Source: Paenibacillus sp. JJ-223 (GTDB lineage: Bacteria; Bacillota; Bacilli; Paenibacillales; Paenibacillaceae). From it: DNA of 64,000 nt. Shown in pieces: positions 1 through 9,020 of the stretch (its first letter is position 1; each line of letters begins with the position of its first letter). The notes beneath the pieces are model-generated. The model made no database searches, had not been told where the DNA came from, and was given only the letters and a program-made list of their open reading frames with translations. Position numbers and translations under genes: made by a program. The stretch covers positions 118,079 through 182,078 of the forward strand of contig NZ_CAKMMP010000017.1 in NCBI RefSeq assembly GCF_927798175.1, written 5' to 3'.

Positions 1-56
1 AGCACGATGGACTTGTTTATTTTTTTGACCAGCATCTGGTCTCCGGTAATTTTCAT
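1..56 (-). CDS. xylR: Xylose repressor XylR, N-terminal fragment (cut by window edge)
   Basis: Only the first 18 codons are inside the window, reading MKITGDQMLVKKINKSIV on the minus strand, behind a GGAG ribosome binding site at about 67-71. This start resembles the N-terminal helix-turn-helix region of ROK-family xylose repressors, and the gene is divergent from xylA, the usual arrangement. XylR would bind the operator between the two genes and be released by xylose. The assignment rests on a short fragment plus context. Confidence 0.75.
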   Translation of the reverse strand, partial: MKITGDQMLVKKINKSIV

Positions 57-162
57 ATGTAAAGGCACTCCTATTCTTTGGATAAAGGGGTTAACATAAC
101 ATCCGAGCGCAAGCTATTCGACTATTATAGCGCAAACTTCCAACGAAAAAACATTTTTATTT

Positions 163-191
163 TTACTTTGTTTAACCAATAGACAAAGTGA
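163..191 (+). promoter_or_regulatory. Candidate XylR operator
   Basis: An inverted repeat, ACTTTGT at 165-171 and ACAAAGT at 183-189, flanks an 11-base centre. Its layout resembles Bacillus xyl operators (AGTTTGTTT...AACAAACT). It lies between the divergent xylR and xylA. A weak -10-like TACGAT sits at 193-198. The palindrome is seen directly; XylR binding is inferred. Confidence 0.6.
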
Positions 192-213
192 ATACGATGT
201 GGTAGGATATCGG

Positions 214-227
214 TGTAAACGATTTCT
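214..227 (+). promoter_or_regulatory. Candidate catabolite-responsive element (cre) in the xylA leader
   Basis: TGTAAACGATTTCT matches the CcpA-binding consensus TGWAANCGNTNWCA at 13 of 14 positions. It lies 27 bases upstream of the xylA start. Glucose repression of xyl genes through CcpA is well established in Bacillus; its action here is inferred. Confidence 0.6.
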
Positions 228-253
228 TTAAAACTACCGAGGAGGCATTTTAC

Positions 254-1570
254 ATGGCCTATTTTGAATCCGTTAATAAAATTGCATTTGAAGGCAAAGA
301 TTCCACGAACCCGTTTGCGTTTAAACACTATAACCCTCAAGAAGTTGTAGCCGGCAAAACGATGGAAGAGCATTTCCGTTTCGGCATGGCATATTGGCAT
401 ACATTGACTGCAGGCGGCAGCGACCCGTTCGGCGCAGAAACAGCTGTACGTTCCTGGGATAGCTATTCCGGTCTGGACAAAGCGAAAGTTCGCGTAGAAG
501 CGGCTTTCGAATTCATGGAAAAAATGAACCTGCCTTACTACTGCTTCCATGATGTGGATATCGCTCCGGAAGGCGCAACGCTGCGCGAATTCTACAGCAA
601 CATCGACACCATCGTTGATTTGCTCGAAGAGCACATGAAGTCCAGCGGCAAGAAACTGCTCTGGAACACGGCGAACATGTTCTCCAACCCACGTTTCATG
701 TTCGGCGCGGCTTCCACATGCAACGCTGACGTGTACGCTCACGCGGCGGCACAAATCAAAAAAGGCCTTGAAGTCGGTAAACGCCTTGGCGCGGAAAACT
801 ACGTATTCTGGGGCGGTCGTGAAGGATACGACACATTGCTCAATACAGACATGCAGCTGGAGCAAGACAACATCGCCCGCATGTTCCACATGGCTGTAGA
901 TTACGCGAAGGAAATCGGCTTTGACGCCCAATTCCTGATCGAGCCTAAACCAAAAGAGCCAACGAAACACCAATACGACTTTGATGCGGCAACATCCATT
1001 GCGTTCCTGCAAAAATACGGTTTGGACAAACATTTCAAACTGAACCTTGAAGCGAACCATGCTACACTGGCAGGCCATACGTTCGATCATGAAATCCGCG
1101 TTGCACGCATCAACGGCATGCTCGGTTCCCTGGACGCGAACCAAGGCGACCTGTTGATCGGTTGGGATACAGACGAGTTCCCGGTTGATATGTACGATGC
1201 TACACTGACCATGTATGAAGTGCTGAAAAACGGCGGTCTTGGCCGTGGCGGCGTCAACTTCGATGCAAAAGTTCGCCGTGGTTCCTTCGAGCCTGAAGAT
1301 CTGTTCCTGGCACATATCGCTGGTATGGACACGTATGCCAAAGGTCTGAAAGTCGCTGCAAAATTGATCGAGGATCGTGTATTCGACGACTTCATCGAGC
1401 AGCGTTACAGCAGCTTCAAAGAAGGCATCGGTGCTGACGTTGTCGCAGGTAAAGCTACGCTTGCTTCCCTGGCTGAATATGCATTGAACAACGAAAGCCC
1501 ACGCAAAAACCAATCCGGACGTCAAGAATTGCTGAGAGCAAAACTGAACCAGTACATCTTGGCTGACTAA
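254..1570 (+). CDS. xylA: Xylose isomerase
   Basis: XylA interconverts D-xylose and D-xylulose in the cytoplasm, the first step of xylose use. The 438-residue length fits the longer class II enzymes. The catalytic His99 and Asp102 are seen in the FHDVDIAPEG stretch. The metal-binding IEPKPKEP motif, the LEANHATLAGHTFDHE stretch and the WGGREGYDTLLNTD signature are all present. The ATG follows a GAGGAG ribosome binding site. The gene lies downstream of a candidate XylR operator and a cre site, so xylose induction and glucose repression are likely. xylB follows after 79 bases that contain a hairpin terminator, which may lower xylB expression relative to xylA. Confidence 0.97.
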   Translation: MAYFESVNKIAFEGKDSTNPFAFKHYNPQEVVAGKTMEEHFRFGMAYWHTLTAGGSDPFGAETAVRSWDSYSGLDKAKVRVEAAFEFMEKMNLPYYCFHDVDIAPEGATLREFYSNIDTIVDLLEEHMKSSGKKLLWNTANMFSNPRFMFGAASTCNADVYAHAAAQIKKGLEVGKRLGAENYVFWGGREGYDTLLNTDMQLEQDNIARMFHMAVDYAKEIGFDAQFLIEPKPKEPTKHQYDFDAATSIAFLQKYGLDKHFKLNLEANHATLAGHTFDHEIRVARINGMLGSLDANQGDLLIGWDTDEFPVDMYDATLTMYEVLKNGGLGRGGVNFDAKVRRGSFEPEDLFLAHIAGMDTYAKGLKVAAKLIEDRVFDDFIEQRYSSFKEGIGADVVAGKATLASLAEYALNNESPRKNQSGRQELLRAKLNQYILAD

Positions 1571-1585
1571 TTACAGGACATTCGG

Positions 1586-1626
1586 ACCGTCCCCGACTTT
1601 CCCCTGGGAAGGCGGGGACGGTTTTT
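1586..1626 (+). terminator. Terminator-like hairpin between xylA and xylB
   Basis: A 10-bp stem, ACCGTCCCCG at 1586-1595 pairing with 1613-1622, is followed by a short T run. It may be a partial terminator or an mRNA 3'-end stabiliser for xylA. Confidence 0.7.
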
Positions 1627-1649
1627 GGATTAGAGAGGAGCATATCGTA

Positions 1650-3143
1650 ATGAGTTATGTAATTGGTGTCGATCTGGGGACAAGTGCAGTCAAAACCGTG
1701 CTGGTCAACCGCGAAGGAAAAGTGGCGTTTGAAGCTTCCGAGGCTTATCCGCTGTACCAGCCAAAAGCCGGATACAGTGAGCAAAATCCGGAGGATTGGG
1801 TAGAGCAAACCATTGTGTCCCTGCGTAAGCTGCTTGAAGTCTCCGGTGTTCACCCATCCGAAATCGAAGGACTGAGCTTTTCCGGACAGATGCATGGCCT
1901 CGTCTTGGTGGATCGCGAAGGCAAACCGCTGCGCAATGCCATCCTGTGGAACGATACGCGCACGACGGCGCAATGCCGCCGCATCGAAAAGGTGCTGGGC
2001 GGACAATTGTTAAGCATTGCACGCAACCGTGCCTTGGAAGGTTTTACGCTGCCGAAAATTTTGTGGGTGCAAGAGAATGAGCCGGAGCTGCTGAAGCAGG
2101 CAGCGCTGTTCCTGCTGCCAAAGGATTACGTTCGTTATCGCCTCACCGGCGATTACGCCATGGATTACTCGGATGCAGCAGGTACGCTTTTGCTGGACGT
2201 TGCGGGCAAACAGTGGAGCAAAGAGATTGCGGACGCTTTTGATTTGCCGTTCTCGCTCTGTCCGCGACTGGTTGAGTCGTTCGAGGAAGTGGGCACATTG
2301 CTGCCGGAAATCGCCGACCAGACGGGTCTGCAAGCGAGCACGAAAGTGTTCGGCGGCGGCGCGGACAACGCATGCGGTGCCATTGGCGCAGGCATTCTGA
2401 GCGAAGGACAGACCATGTGCAGCATCGGTACGTCCGGGGTAGTGCTTTCCTACGAGGAGCGCAAGGATCTCGATTTCGAGGGCAAAGTCCACTTTTTCAA
2501 TCACGGCGAGAAAGATGCCTTCTATATTATGGGCGTGACGCTGGCTGCAGGTTACAGCCTTTCTTGGTTTAAAGATACATTTGCTGCGGATAAGTCCTTT
2601 GATCTGTTGCTGCAGGGCATTGATGCCATTCCGGCCGGAAGCAACGGGCTGTTGTTCACGCCGTACATTGTCGGAGAGCGCACGCCGCATCCGGATGCCA
2701 ACATTCGCGGCAGCTTCATCGGCATGGACGCAGGACACAAGCTGGAGCATTTCGGACGCGCGGTGCTGGAGGGCATTACGTTCTCGCTGCGCGAGTCGAT
2801 CGACATTTTGCGTGGCGCAGGCAAAGACGTCAAAGAAGTCATCTCCATCGGCGGCGGCGCGAAGAACGAAGCTTGGCTGCAAATGCAGGCTGACGTATTC
2901 AACGCCAAAGTGGTGAAGCTGGAAAGCGAGCAGGGCCCGGCAATGGGTGCAGCGATGCTTGCGGCTTACGGCTGCGGCTGGTTCCCATCGTTGCAGGAAT
3001 GCGCGGCAGCATTTATCCGTCCTGCGAAGTCGTATGAGCCGAATCCGGAGACGGTTGCGGTATACGATGAATTGTTTGCGCTGTATCAGGAAGTATACGG
3101 CCAAACCCGCAGTCTGAATGATCGTTTGGCGCAATATCGTTGA
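1650..3143 (+). CDS. xylB: Xylulokinase
   Basis: XylB phosphorylates D-xylulose with ATP to xylulose 5-phosphate, feeding the pentose phosphate pathway. The 497-residue protein has the two-domain FGGY carbohydrate kinase fold: an N-terminal phosphate-binding VDLGTSAVKTVL, the sugar-binding MHGLVL, the NDTRT motif, and a GGGADNACG segment carrying the probable catalytic base Asp239. The C-terminal nucleotide-binding part contains GGGAKNEAWLQMQAD. The ATG has a GAGAGGAG ribosome binding site. It forms the catabolic pair with xylA just upstream. No xylose transporter is seen in the window. Confidence 0.97.
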   Translation: MSYVIGVDLGTSAVKTVLVNREGKVAFEASEAYPLYQPKAGYSEQNPEDWVEQTIVSLRKLLEVSGVHPSEIEGLSFSGQMHGLVLVDREGKPLRNAILWNDTRTTAQCRRIEKVLGGQLLSIARNRALEGFTLPKILWVQENEPELLKQAALFLLPKDYVRYRLTGDYAMDYSDAAGTLLLDVAGKQWSKEIADAFDLPFSLCPRLVESFEEVGTLLPEIADQTGLQASTKVFGGGADNACGAIGAGILSEGQTMCSIGTSGVVLSYEERKDLDFEGKVHFFNHGEKDAFYIMGVTLAAGYSLSWFKDTFAADKSFDLLLQGIDAIPAGSNGLLFTPYIVGERTPHPDANIRGSFIGMDAGHKLEHFGRAVLEGITFSLRESIDILRGAGKDVKEVISIGGGAKNEAWLQMQADVFNAKVVKLESEQGPAMGAAMLAAYGCGWFPSLQECAAAFIRPAKSYEPNPETVAVYDELFALYQEVYGQTRSLNDRLAQYR

Positions 3144-3186
3144 TTCGTGGCTTCGCTATTATACTAAATGAAGAGATTCATGCAGC

Positions 3187-3215
3187 AGGCTTCCGCCTTG
3201 GCGGATGCCTTTTTG
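3187..3215 (+). terminator. Terminator after xylB
   Basis: GGC-tt-CCGCC (3188-3197) pairs with GGCGG-at-GCC (3200-3209), followed by a T run. Confidence 0.85.
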
Positions 3216-3304
3216 CATTTTGCCAATGCCGCGGTTTGACGAAAAATTTCCAATAGGGCAAGCAGATGCTTTACAATGAATCTATACAAGCCGTAATGAA
3301 CAAA

Positions 3305-3411
3305 TACATGTTAACGGAGAGGCAGAACCAATCTGAAGAAGCGAAGTGTTCGCTAAAAGCTTTTCTGAAAGAAAGCGGCGTCGGAAGCAATAACTTATCA
3401 CCGGATTTTCG
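3305..3411 (+). repeat. Divergent or truncated copy of a dispersed intergenic repeat
   Basis: Bases 3305-3353 match 26748-26797 closely (shared core GTTAACGGAGAG, CTGAAGAAGC, GTTCGC). Bases 3397-3411 match the ATCACCGGATTTT stretch at 26801-26813. Between these blocks it carries about 43 bases absent from the other copy, and the 3' arm of the palindrome is missing. A 73-codon open frame at 3266-3487 runs through the repeat and is probably not a gene. Confidence 0.7.
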
Positions 3412-3458
3412 AAGCATGCATGAATTCTGGTGCCAAATTTACATACTAAGGGGTAGAT

Positions 3459-4100
3459 ATGATGAATTTATCAGAGGTATTGATTGAATCCAGGCTTGTA
3501 GCGATCGTGCGCGGCATCAGCCGTGAAGAAGCGGTAACCGCTGGAAAAGGAATGGCCGATGGCGGAATCCGCTTGATGGAGGTTACCTTGAACACGCCAG
3601 GTGCGCAGCACATCATTGCCGACTGGCGAGCACGCCATGAAGGACAGGCTTACATCGGCGCCGGCACGGTGCTTAATGTGCAGATGGCCAAAGAGGCAGT
3701 GGCGGCGGGAGCGCAATTTCTGGTGTCTCCCAATGTCGATCTCTCCGTCATTGAATATGCTGTAGAACAAGGGATAGACATTTGGCCTGGCGCCATGACG
3801 CCCACCGAAATCGTCGCGGCGCACGAAGCAGGAGCCCGGGTCGTGAAACTGTTTCCGATGGCCAGTTTGGGGCTCTCTTACCTGAAAGAGGTCAAAGCTC
3901 CTTTGAATCATATTCCACTGTTAGCGACAGGCGGAGCCAATCTGGACAATATCGCCCAGTATTATGAAGCAGGTGCGGCCGCGGTTGGACTTGGCAGTGC
4001 ATTGCTTCCCAAGCAGGCTTTGACCGCCGGGAACAGCGAGCAGATCGCGAAACAGGCCAAAGTCTTTGTTCGGGCAGCGGCGGGCGATCGAGAGGATTGA
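3459..4100 (+). CDS. eda: KDPG/KHG aldolase (2-dehydro-3-deoxy-phosphogluconate aldolase)
   Basis: A class I aldolase that splits 2-keto-3-deoxy-6-phosphogluconate, and often 4-hydroxy-2-oxoglutarate, into pyruvate and glyceraldehyde 3-phosphate or glyoxylate. The 213 residues match the family length. The catalytic Glu41 in LMEVTLNTP and the Schiff-base Lys130 in VVKLFPM are in place, with GAGTVL between them. The start ATG-ATG follows AAGGGG. It is a single gene after the xyl terminator and a repeat element. No gluconate or uronate genes adjoin it, so its pathway partner is not shown by context. Confidence 0.93.
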   Translation: MMNLSEVLIESRLVAIVRGISREEAVTAGKGMADGGIRLMEVTLNTPGAQHIIADWRARHEGQAYIGAGTVLNVQMAKEAVAAGAQFLVSPNVDLSVIEYAVEQGIDIWPGAMTPTEIVAAHEAGARVVKLFPMASLGLSYLKEVKAPLNHIPLLATGGANLDNIAQYYEAGAAAVGLGSALLPKQALTAGNSEQIAKQAKVFVRAAAGDRED

Positions 4101-4183
4101 CATAAAATGATGCTTTGCTTTAAAGAGCGATGATGATACTTTCGTATGCTGAACGTAAGCAATAGCCGGAGAGGAGTGTGCCC

Positions 4184-5149
4184 ATGAAGGCCAAAACGAT
4201 GATTGGCGGAATGATCGCGGTTGCTGCGGTCACTGCCGGAGGGTTATGGAGAGCAGCGGTGAAAAGCCAGACGCCGAAGAAAATACCCATTACGCTGAAA
4301 CCACCCATGCCGTTCGAAGACGTCACCTTTAAGAGCGGCGACGGCAACGTGCATGGATGGTTTATACCGGCAGATGCTTCGGTGCCTCGACCTTGGCCAT
4401 TGGTTATTATTGCTCATGGCTGGGGTTCCAACAGATCGCGGGTGCTGCGCTACGCCCGGCCGATTTGGGAAGCGGGGTATGCGCTGCTCATGTACGATGT
4501 GAGAAGCCATGGTGCAAGCGATCCGGTCAAGGCCGCGTCGGCTTATTTGTTCAGGGATGATCTGCTGGCTGCAGTGCGGTATGCCTGCGCCAGAACGGAA
4601 ATTGATCCCCAAGCCATCGGAGTGCTGGGACATTCGCTCGGAGGCCTTGGAACGATCATGGCCCTCACGGAAGGAATTCCGGTGGCGGCAGTCATTACGG
4701 ATTCCATGCCTGCCCAGTTCGAGGTCATCGTCAGCTCAGAGCTGCGCAGGCGGAGGTTGCCCCAGTTTCCGCTCGCTCAGGTGATTCCCCGAATCTGGTT
4801 TTGGCGGCTCGGCGAATCTCTCAAAACCTACCGTCAGCACGATCCGATTTTGTTGCTGAACGAACGGCGCAGAATGATGCAGCTGCCGATCCTTATGGTG
4901 CATTCCAAGGGGGACCGTTTTATTCCGCCAAGCGAGCTGGAATACTTTCTTTCCAAGGCCGATCCACCCGTCGAGCATCTCTGGGTTAACAGTGACGGGC
5001 ACAGTTGCTCTGAAGAAGATCCCGCATTTTGGGCAGCGGTAATACCGTTTATTCAAAGCCATGTCCGGGTTCAAAAGGAGTCTGCTTCAGATCCAGTTAA
5101 CCCACAGGAGATGGAATGTGGGGCTTCGGAACGGCCTGCATTTACATAG
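4184..5149 (+). CDS. Membrane-anchored alpha/beta hydrolase
   Basis: An alpha/beta-hydrolase of about 321 residues. A hydrophobic N-terminal segment (MIGGMIAVAAVTAGGLW) probably anchors it in the membrane with the catalytic domain outside. The oxyanion-hole motif HGWGSNRS, the nucleophile elbow GHSLGG with Ser151, the acid in KGDRF and a His in SDGHSC make a plausible triad. ATG 4184 is preferred over GTG 4178 because the GGAGAGGAG site directly abuts the GTG. The substrate cannot be told; relatives are annotated as acyl-peptidases or lipases. It is monocistronic, ending at a strong terminator. Confidence 0.85.
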   Translation: MKAKTMIGGMIAVAAVTAGGLWRAAVKSQTPKKIPITLKPPMPFEDVTFKSGDGNVHGWFIPADASVPRPWPLVIIAHGWGSNRSRVLRYARPIWEAGYALLMYDVRSHGASDPVKAASAYLFRDDLLAAVRYACARTEIDPQAIGVLGHSLGGLGTIMALTEGIPVAAVITDSMPAQFEVIVSSELRRRRLPQFPLAQVIPRIWFWRLGESLKTYRQHDPILLLNERRRMMQLPILMVHSKGDRFIPPSELEYFLSKADPPVEHLWVNSDGHSCSEEDPAFWAAVIPFIQSHVRVQKESASDPVNPQEMECGASERPAFT

Positions 5150-5167
5150 TATGAGGCCGAGCGATAG

Positions 5168-5198
5168 ACGCCAACCTGGCTGGTTGGCGTTTTTTTTG
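5168..5198 (+). terminator. Terminator after the alpha/beta hydrolase
   Basis: ACGCCAACC at 5168-5176 pairs perfectly with 5182-5190, followed by eight Ts. Confidence 0.92.
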
Positions 5199-5360
5199 TT
5201 GTGCAGAGCGTTCTCAGAAAATGAACATTTGTAAACTTTTTGGGAAAACGACCTTCTAAAAGGAAGCTTATGGTATCATAGAGTAGACTGTCAATATTCG
5301 TGCGAGTTTTTAGGGAGGCATGTCCTGTACTTGCCTGAAATTGAAGGGAGAGGTCCAGCA

Positions 5361-7739
5361 TTGTTTTTGAACGACCGTTTGAGAAGGGGGACGGCCAAAG
5401 CAGCTGCCGCAACGATGGCGGCATGGCTATTGGCGACGCAAGCTCCGGGATTTGCCGGCAGCGTGTCTGCAGCTAAAGCGGAACCAGTTACAGACGTTGC
5501 CGTACAGGCGACGGTAGGTTCCGATTCAACGAGCAATGAAGTGCCTGAAGGAGCCAAGATTTCCTCGGAACAGGCCAGAAACCATATACTTGAGCTATTC
5601 CCTGTGTTGAAAAGGGCAACCATTGCATCCGTGCAATTCGGTTCAAGCCACGTATACCCCCAGCCGGAGTACAAGACATGGGAAATCGGCTTTTCGGTTA
5701 CGGAGGGTAATCATACGCTGGGCTTCAGTGCTACCGTGCACGCCGTGACAGGCGAAGTACTCAGCGCCCATCTGCCTTCGGAGCTGTTAAGCAGACAGCA
5801 TGGCGAACCGGGGAACGACCTGACTTCGGACGAGGCGGACAAGTTGGCTGAACAGTTTCTGTACAAAGCCATTCCAGGGCTGAAAGAAACAGATTACGTC
5901 CCCGTTCAGGAGAGCTACGTTTCTGTCTCGCCGCAAGCGCTGTTCGGTAGAACCGAATATCATTACAGTTACCAGTTGAAACGCGACGGTTTGCTGTCCG
6001 ATGCCGAGACGGCCAACGTCAGCGTGGACAGTCGGGGCAGCGTTACCGGATTTTCCAGATCAACGCTCGGCAAGGAATACCCGTCTTCGAAACCGGGAGC
6101 AACCGCCGAAGAAGCGAGACGGCAGTTTGAGAAACAATTTGACGTACAGCTTGCATACATTCCGAAAGAACGGTATTCTTCCCGCGCAGGGCAAAAATAC
6201 GTTCTGGGCTATGTTCCCGCAGGGATGACCCTTACTCCGATGGATGCGAGTACGCTCGAGCACATCAATGCTATGACAGGCAAGGCATCGACCAAGGAAT
6301 CGACCCGTAAAGACCGGCCTTTGAAAGGCAGCGCCAATGCTTTTGCCGCCCACAGCGGGGAAAAATTGACTGCCAAGCAGGCGGAGGAACGGGTTAGAGA
6401 ACATTTTGATATTCCTGAAAACTACCAGCTGGAGTACAGCCAACTAAATAAAAGCCAATATATGAATCCAAACGGTCAGGTGTGGAGCTTGAGCTGGAGC
6501 AATCGTAATGCGAGTGCGTCTTATATGTTCATGCGGGACATTTCTGCACAGGTGGATGCTGCAACGGGACAGATTTATAGCTACAACGTATACCAGCGTA
6601 ACATGACGGGCATCAAGGAAGAACAGCAGGCAGAGGAAGCGGCGGGCAAGACGATGGATCAGGAGGCAGCCGAGCAGCTGGCGATGAATAAGGTCATCGA
6701 GCTTGTTCCGAATGCCGCAAAAGAATTCAAGTTGTCCCAGGTGCTTGAACTGGAGGGAGCGACAATCTTCGTTTTCCAGCGCTACGTAGGAGACATTGTC
6801 GTGCAGGATGATATGGTCCAATTGCAGGTTCTGGAGGATGGGACGATCAGTGAATTCTACACCAGAGCGCTGGCTGCTCCGGAGCAATTGCCGACAGACA
6901 CGAAGCCGGCCATTTCTTATGAAAAGGCCAAGGCAAGCTACCTTGAGCAACTCCATTTAGTTCTGGCTTTCTCCCGATATGGAGGATACTCTTTGGGAGG
7001 AGCAGAGTCCGTACCTTTCGGGGTCAAACTTGCTTATGTTCCTTCCAGCAGTGAAACATCCATCTCCCCTCTGATGGATGTTTTGGATGCCAATACGGGT
7101 GAGTGGAAGAAACAGTACGGCAGCGATGCTTCCACAGGGAAGGCAGAAGCGAGTGATATCGAGGGACACGCGGCAGAGGCTTCGATCCGGAATATGCTGC
7201 AGCATGGAGTGATCATTCCGGATGATCAGGGCCGGGTGATGCCGGACCGTGTGATTACGCGCGGGGAATGGTTCACGGTTTTGGCGCGAGCGCTTCAGCC
7301 GAATCTCGATATTTATCATAGCGGAGATGGAAGCAATCTATTTGCGGATGTCACGCCGGAAAGTCCATATTATCAAGCCATACGTGTACTGATCGACCAA
7401 CGCTGGATTGCGGGTTCAGATCCGGAAATCAGCTTGAAACCCGACGAGGAGCTGACGCGGGAGGAACTGGCTGTTCTGCTCGTACGCATTTTGCGCTATG
7501 AGAAGCTGGCCGGATTTTATACCTTGCCGTCAGACCTTCCGAACATTGCCGATGCGGGATCCATTACCAATAAGGGGGCAGCGTCCCTCAGTCTGAAATT
7601 AGGGCTGTTGCCTTCCATCGAGGGCCGTTTCATGCCTGCTCGCAAGGTTACGGTGGCCGAAGCTGCTCAGGTGCTGGAGCGGTTGGCCAAGCTTCAAGGT
7701 AAGACGGATACGTTTATGGACGGCAGCCGCCTGTACTGA
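5361..7739 (+). CDS. Secreted YcdB/YcdC-repeat protein with C-terminal SLH domains
   Basis: A secreted cell-surface protein of about 790 residues. The N-terminus (basic NDRLRRGTAK, then an Ala-rich hydrophobic stretch ending SVSAAKA) is a signal peptide. Residues of about 40-600 hold repeated PepSY/YcdB-like units with phrases such as DAATGQIYSYNVY and DANTGEWKK. The last about 190 residues hold S-layer homology motifs (VITRGEWFTVLARAL, LTREELAVLLVRIL, VTVAEAAQVLERL), which would bind pyruvylated wall polymer. I chose TTG 5361, eight bases after GGGAGAGG; a TTG at 5331 is an alternative. The molecular role is unknown. Confidence 0.85.
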   Translation: MFLNDRLRRGTAKAAAATMAAWLLATQAPGFAGSVSAAKAEPVTDVAVQATVGSDSTSNEVPEGAKISSEQARNHILELFPVLKRATIASVQFGSSHVYPQPEYKTWEIGFSVTEGNHTLGFSATVHAVTGEVLSAHLPSELLSRQHGEPGNDLTSDEADKLAEQFLYKAIPGLKETDYVPVQESYVSVSPQALFGRTEYHYSYQLKRDGLLSDAETANVSVDSRGSVTGFSRSTLGKEYPSSKPGATAEEARRQFEKQFDVQLAYIPKERYSSRAGQKYVLGYVPAGMTLTPMDASTLEHINAMTGKASTKESTRKDRPLKGSANAFAAHSGEKLTAKQAEERVREHFDIPENYQLEYSQLNKSQYMNPNGQVWSLSWSNRNASASYMFMRDISAQVDAATGQIYSYNVYQRNMTGIKEEQQAEEAAGKTMDQEAAEQLAMNKVIELVPNAAKEFKLSQVLELEGATIFVFQRYVGDIVVQDDMVQLQVLEDGTISEFYTRALAAPEQLPTDTKPAISYEKAKASYLEQLHLVLAFSRYGGYSLGGAESVPFGVKLAYVPSSSETSISPLMDVLDANTGEWKKQYGSDASTGKAEASDIEGHAAEASIRNMLQHGVIIPDDQGRVMPDRVITRGEWFTVLARALQPNLDIYHSGDGSNLFADVTPESPYYQAIRVLIDQRWIAGSDPEISLKPDEELTREELAVLLVRILRYEKLAGFYTLPSDLPNIADAGSITNKGAASLSLKLGLLPSIEGRFMPARKVTVAEAAQVLERLAKLQGKTDTFMDGSRLY

Positions 7740-7767
7740 ATTTTGCTGTAATCTTAAATATGGTTAT

Positions 7768-7801
7768 GGGACCTTCCGGGGGAGGTCCCTTTCCTGTTTT
7801 T
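7768..7801 (+). terminator. Terminator after the YcdB/SLH gene
   Basis: GGGACCT at 7768-7774 pairs with AGGTCCC at 7783-7789, followed by a T-rich tail. Confidence 0.8.
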
Positions 7802-7883
7802 CGACAAAACTAGAACCCGGCAATGGACGGCTTTTATGATACAATGAGTCAATAGATATTGGCGAAGAGAGGTGGTACCTTTC

Positions 7884-9011
7884 ATGGGCAAAAATGGAGG
7901 ACGCATCATTACCATTCTGCTGGCAGGCTGCCTGATTGCCGTAGCCCTTCCGCGCACGGTTGATTTAAACCAGTTGGTTGCCGCATCGGAAACGTCAATC
8001 ACGACCACGAATTCGAATTTGCAGCAGACGTTGCTTGACGCGATGGCTGAGCGAACGGAAGAGCTTGATTTTACGTACCGGGGCAATGTGAAGGACCTCA
8101 AACAGCAGTTGCAGATCTCCATCGATGCAGCCATGAAAAGCGATCCCTACATCCAATATACCGTCAAAAGCTATGCATTTAACTACAAAGGCTCAAACAT
8201 CACAGCAAACGTTCATGTCAAACTGACGTATCGGGAGACGAAGGAGCAAACCGAATACGTTAACAGGAAAGCGACCGAGGTGCTGGATCGGATCATTGAA
8301 CCGGGCATGACGGACCATGAGAAAGTAAAGGCCATTCACGACTGGATCGTGCTCCACCTTTCGTACGATACAACGCTGCAAAAATATACGGCATATGACG
8401 GACTCGTTACCGGCAGTACGGTATGTCAGGGATATACGCTGTTGGCTTATCGGATGCTTGAACAAGCGGGCATTGAAAATCGGATCGTGGAAGGCACGGC
8501 CGGTGAGCAGCTTCATGCCTGGAATCTGGTGAATTTGGACGGGAAGTGGTACCATCTGGACACGACTTGGGACGATCCCACGCCGGATCGCAAAGGGAAG
8601 GTGAGCCATCGATACTATTTGCTTAGCGATGATGAGATGGCGCGGGATCATATTTGGACGAACAACAACAATTACCCGGCTGCGCCCGAACCCTATCGCC
8701 AAGCCTTGTTTAATCTGGCGCAATCGGACGGGGGGAAAGCGGAAACATACCGGAAGCTGTACCACTCCCTGGAGTACTCCTTGTATGATGAGAAGGACGC
8801 CATCAGCAGCGATAAGGCTTTATTGGAGAAAGTTCAAAACGTGTTGAAAGAGGGCAGTACTACGCTGACGTTCAGGTATAAGGGAACCGAGGAAGGGTTA
8901 GTGGAGGATTTGCAGGATCTGTACCAGCTCGGGATGAAGACGATCTCCTATTATATTTCCAAGATGGAGGATACGGCCGATCTGCGCGTCAGAATCAATT
9001 GGACTTTATAA
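7884..9011 (+). CDS. Transglutaminase-like domain protein, exported
   Basis: A 375-residue exported protein. The N-terminus (RIITILLAGCLIAVALP) is a membrane or signal segment; LAGC at 13-16 could be a lipobox, though the hydrophobic core before it is short. The core at about residues 120-260 is a transglutaminase-like cysteine protease fold with Cys181 (STVCQGY), His211 (QLHAWN) and Asp226 (YHLDTTWDD). Such proteins act on cell-wall or surface peptides as proteases or cross-linkers. ATG 7884 is favoured over GTG 7872, which overlaps the GAGAGGTGG site. It follows the SLH gene in the same orientation but after a terminator. Confidence 0.88.
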   Translation: MGKNGGRIITILLAGCLIAVALPRTVDLNQLVAASETSITTTNSNLQQTLLDAMAERTEELDFTYRGNVKDLKQQLQISIDAAMKSDPYIQYTVKSYAFNYKGSNITANVHVKLTYRETKEQTEYVNRKATEVLDRIIEPGMTDHEKVKAIHDWIVLHLSYDTTLQKYTAYDGLVTGSTVCQGYTLLAYRMLEQAGIENRIVEGTAGEQLHAWNLVNLDGKWYHLDTTWDDPTPDRKGKVSHRYYLLSDDEMARDHIWTNNNNYPAAPEPYRQALFNLAQSDGGKAETYRKLYHSLEYSLYDEKDAISSDKALLEKVQNVLKEGSTTLTFRYKGTEEGLVEDLQDLYQLGMKTISYYISKMEDTADLRVRINWTL

Positions 9012-9020
9012 GCAAAATAA

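Noticed and set aside
125..1525. A 466-codon open frame on the minus strand opposite xylA
   Set aside because: It is a by-product of codon use in xylA: it has no ribosome binding site, no family motifs, and xylA is certain.
3266..3487. A 73-codon frame before the KDPG aldolase gene
   Set aside because: It is composed mainly of the dispersed repeat, has no ribosome binding site and overlaps the aldolase start in another frame.
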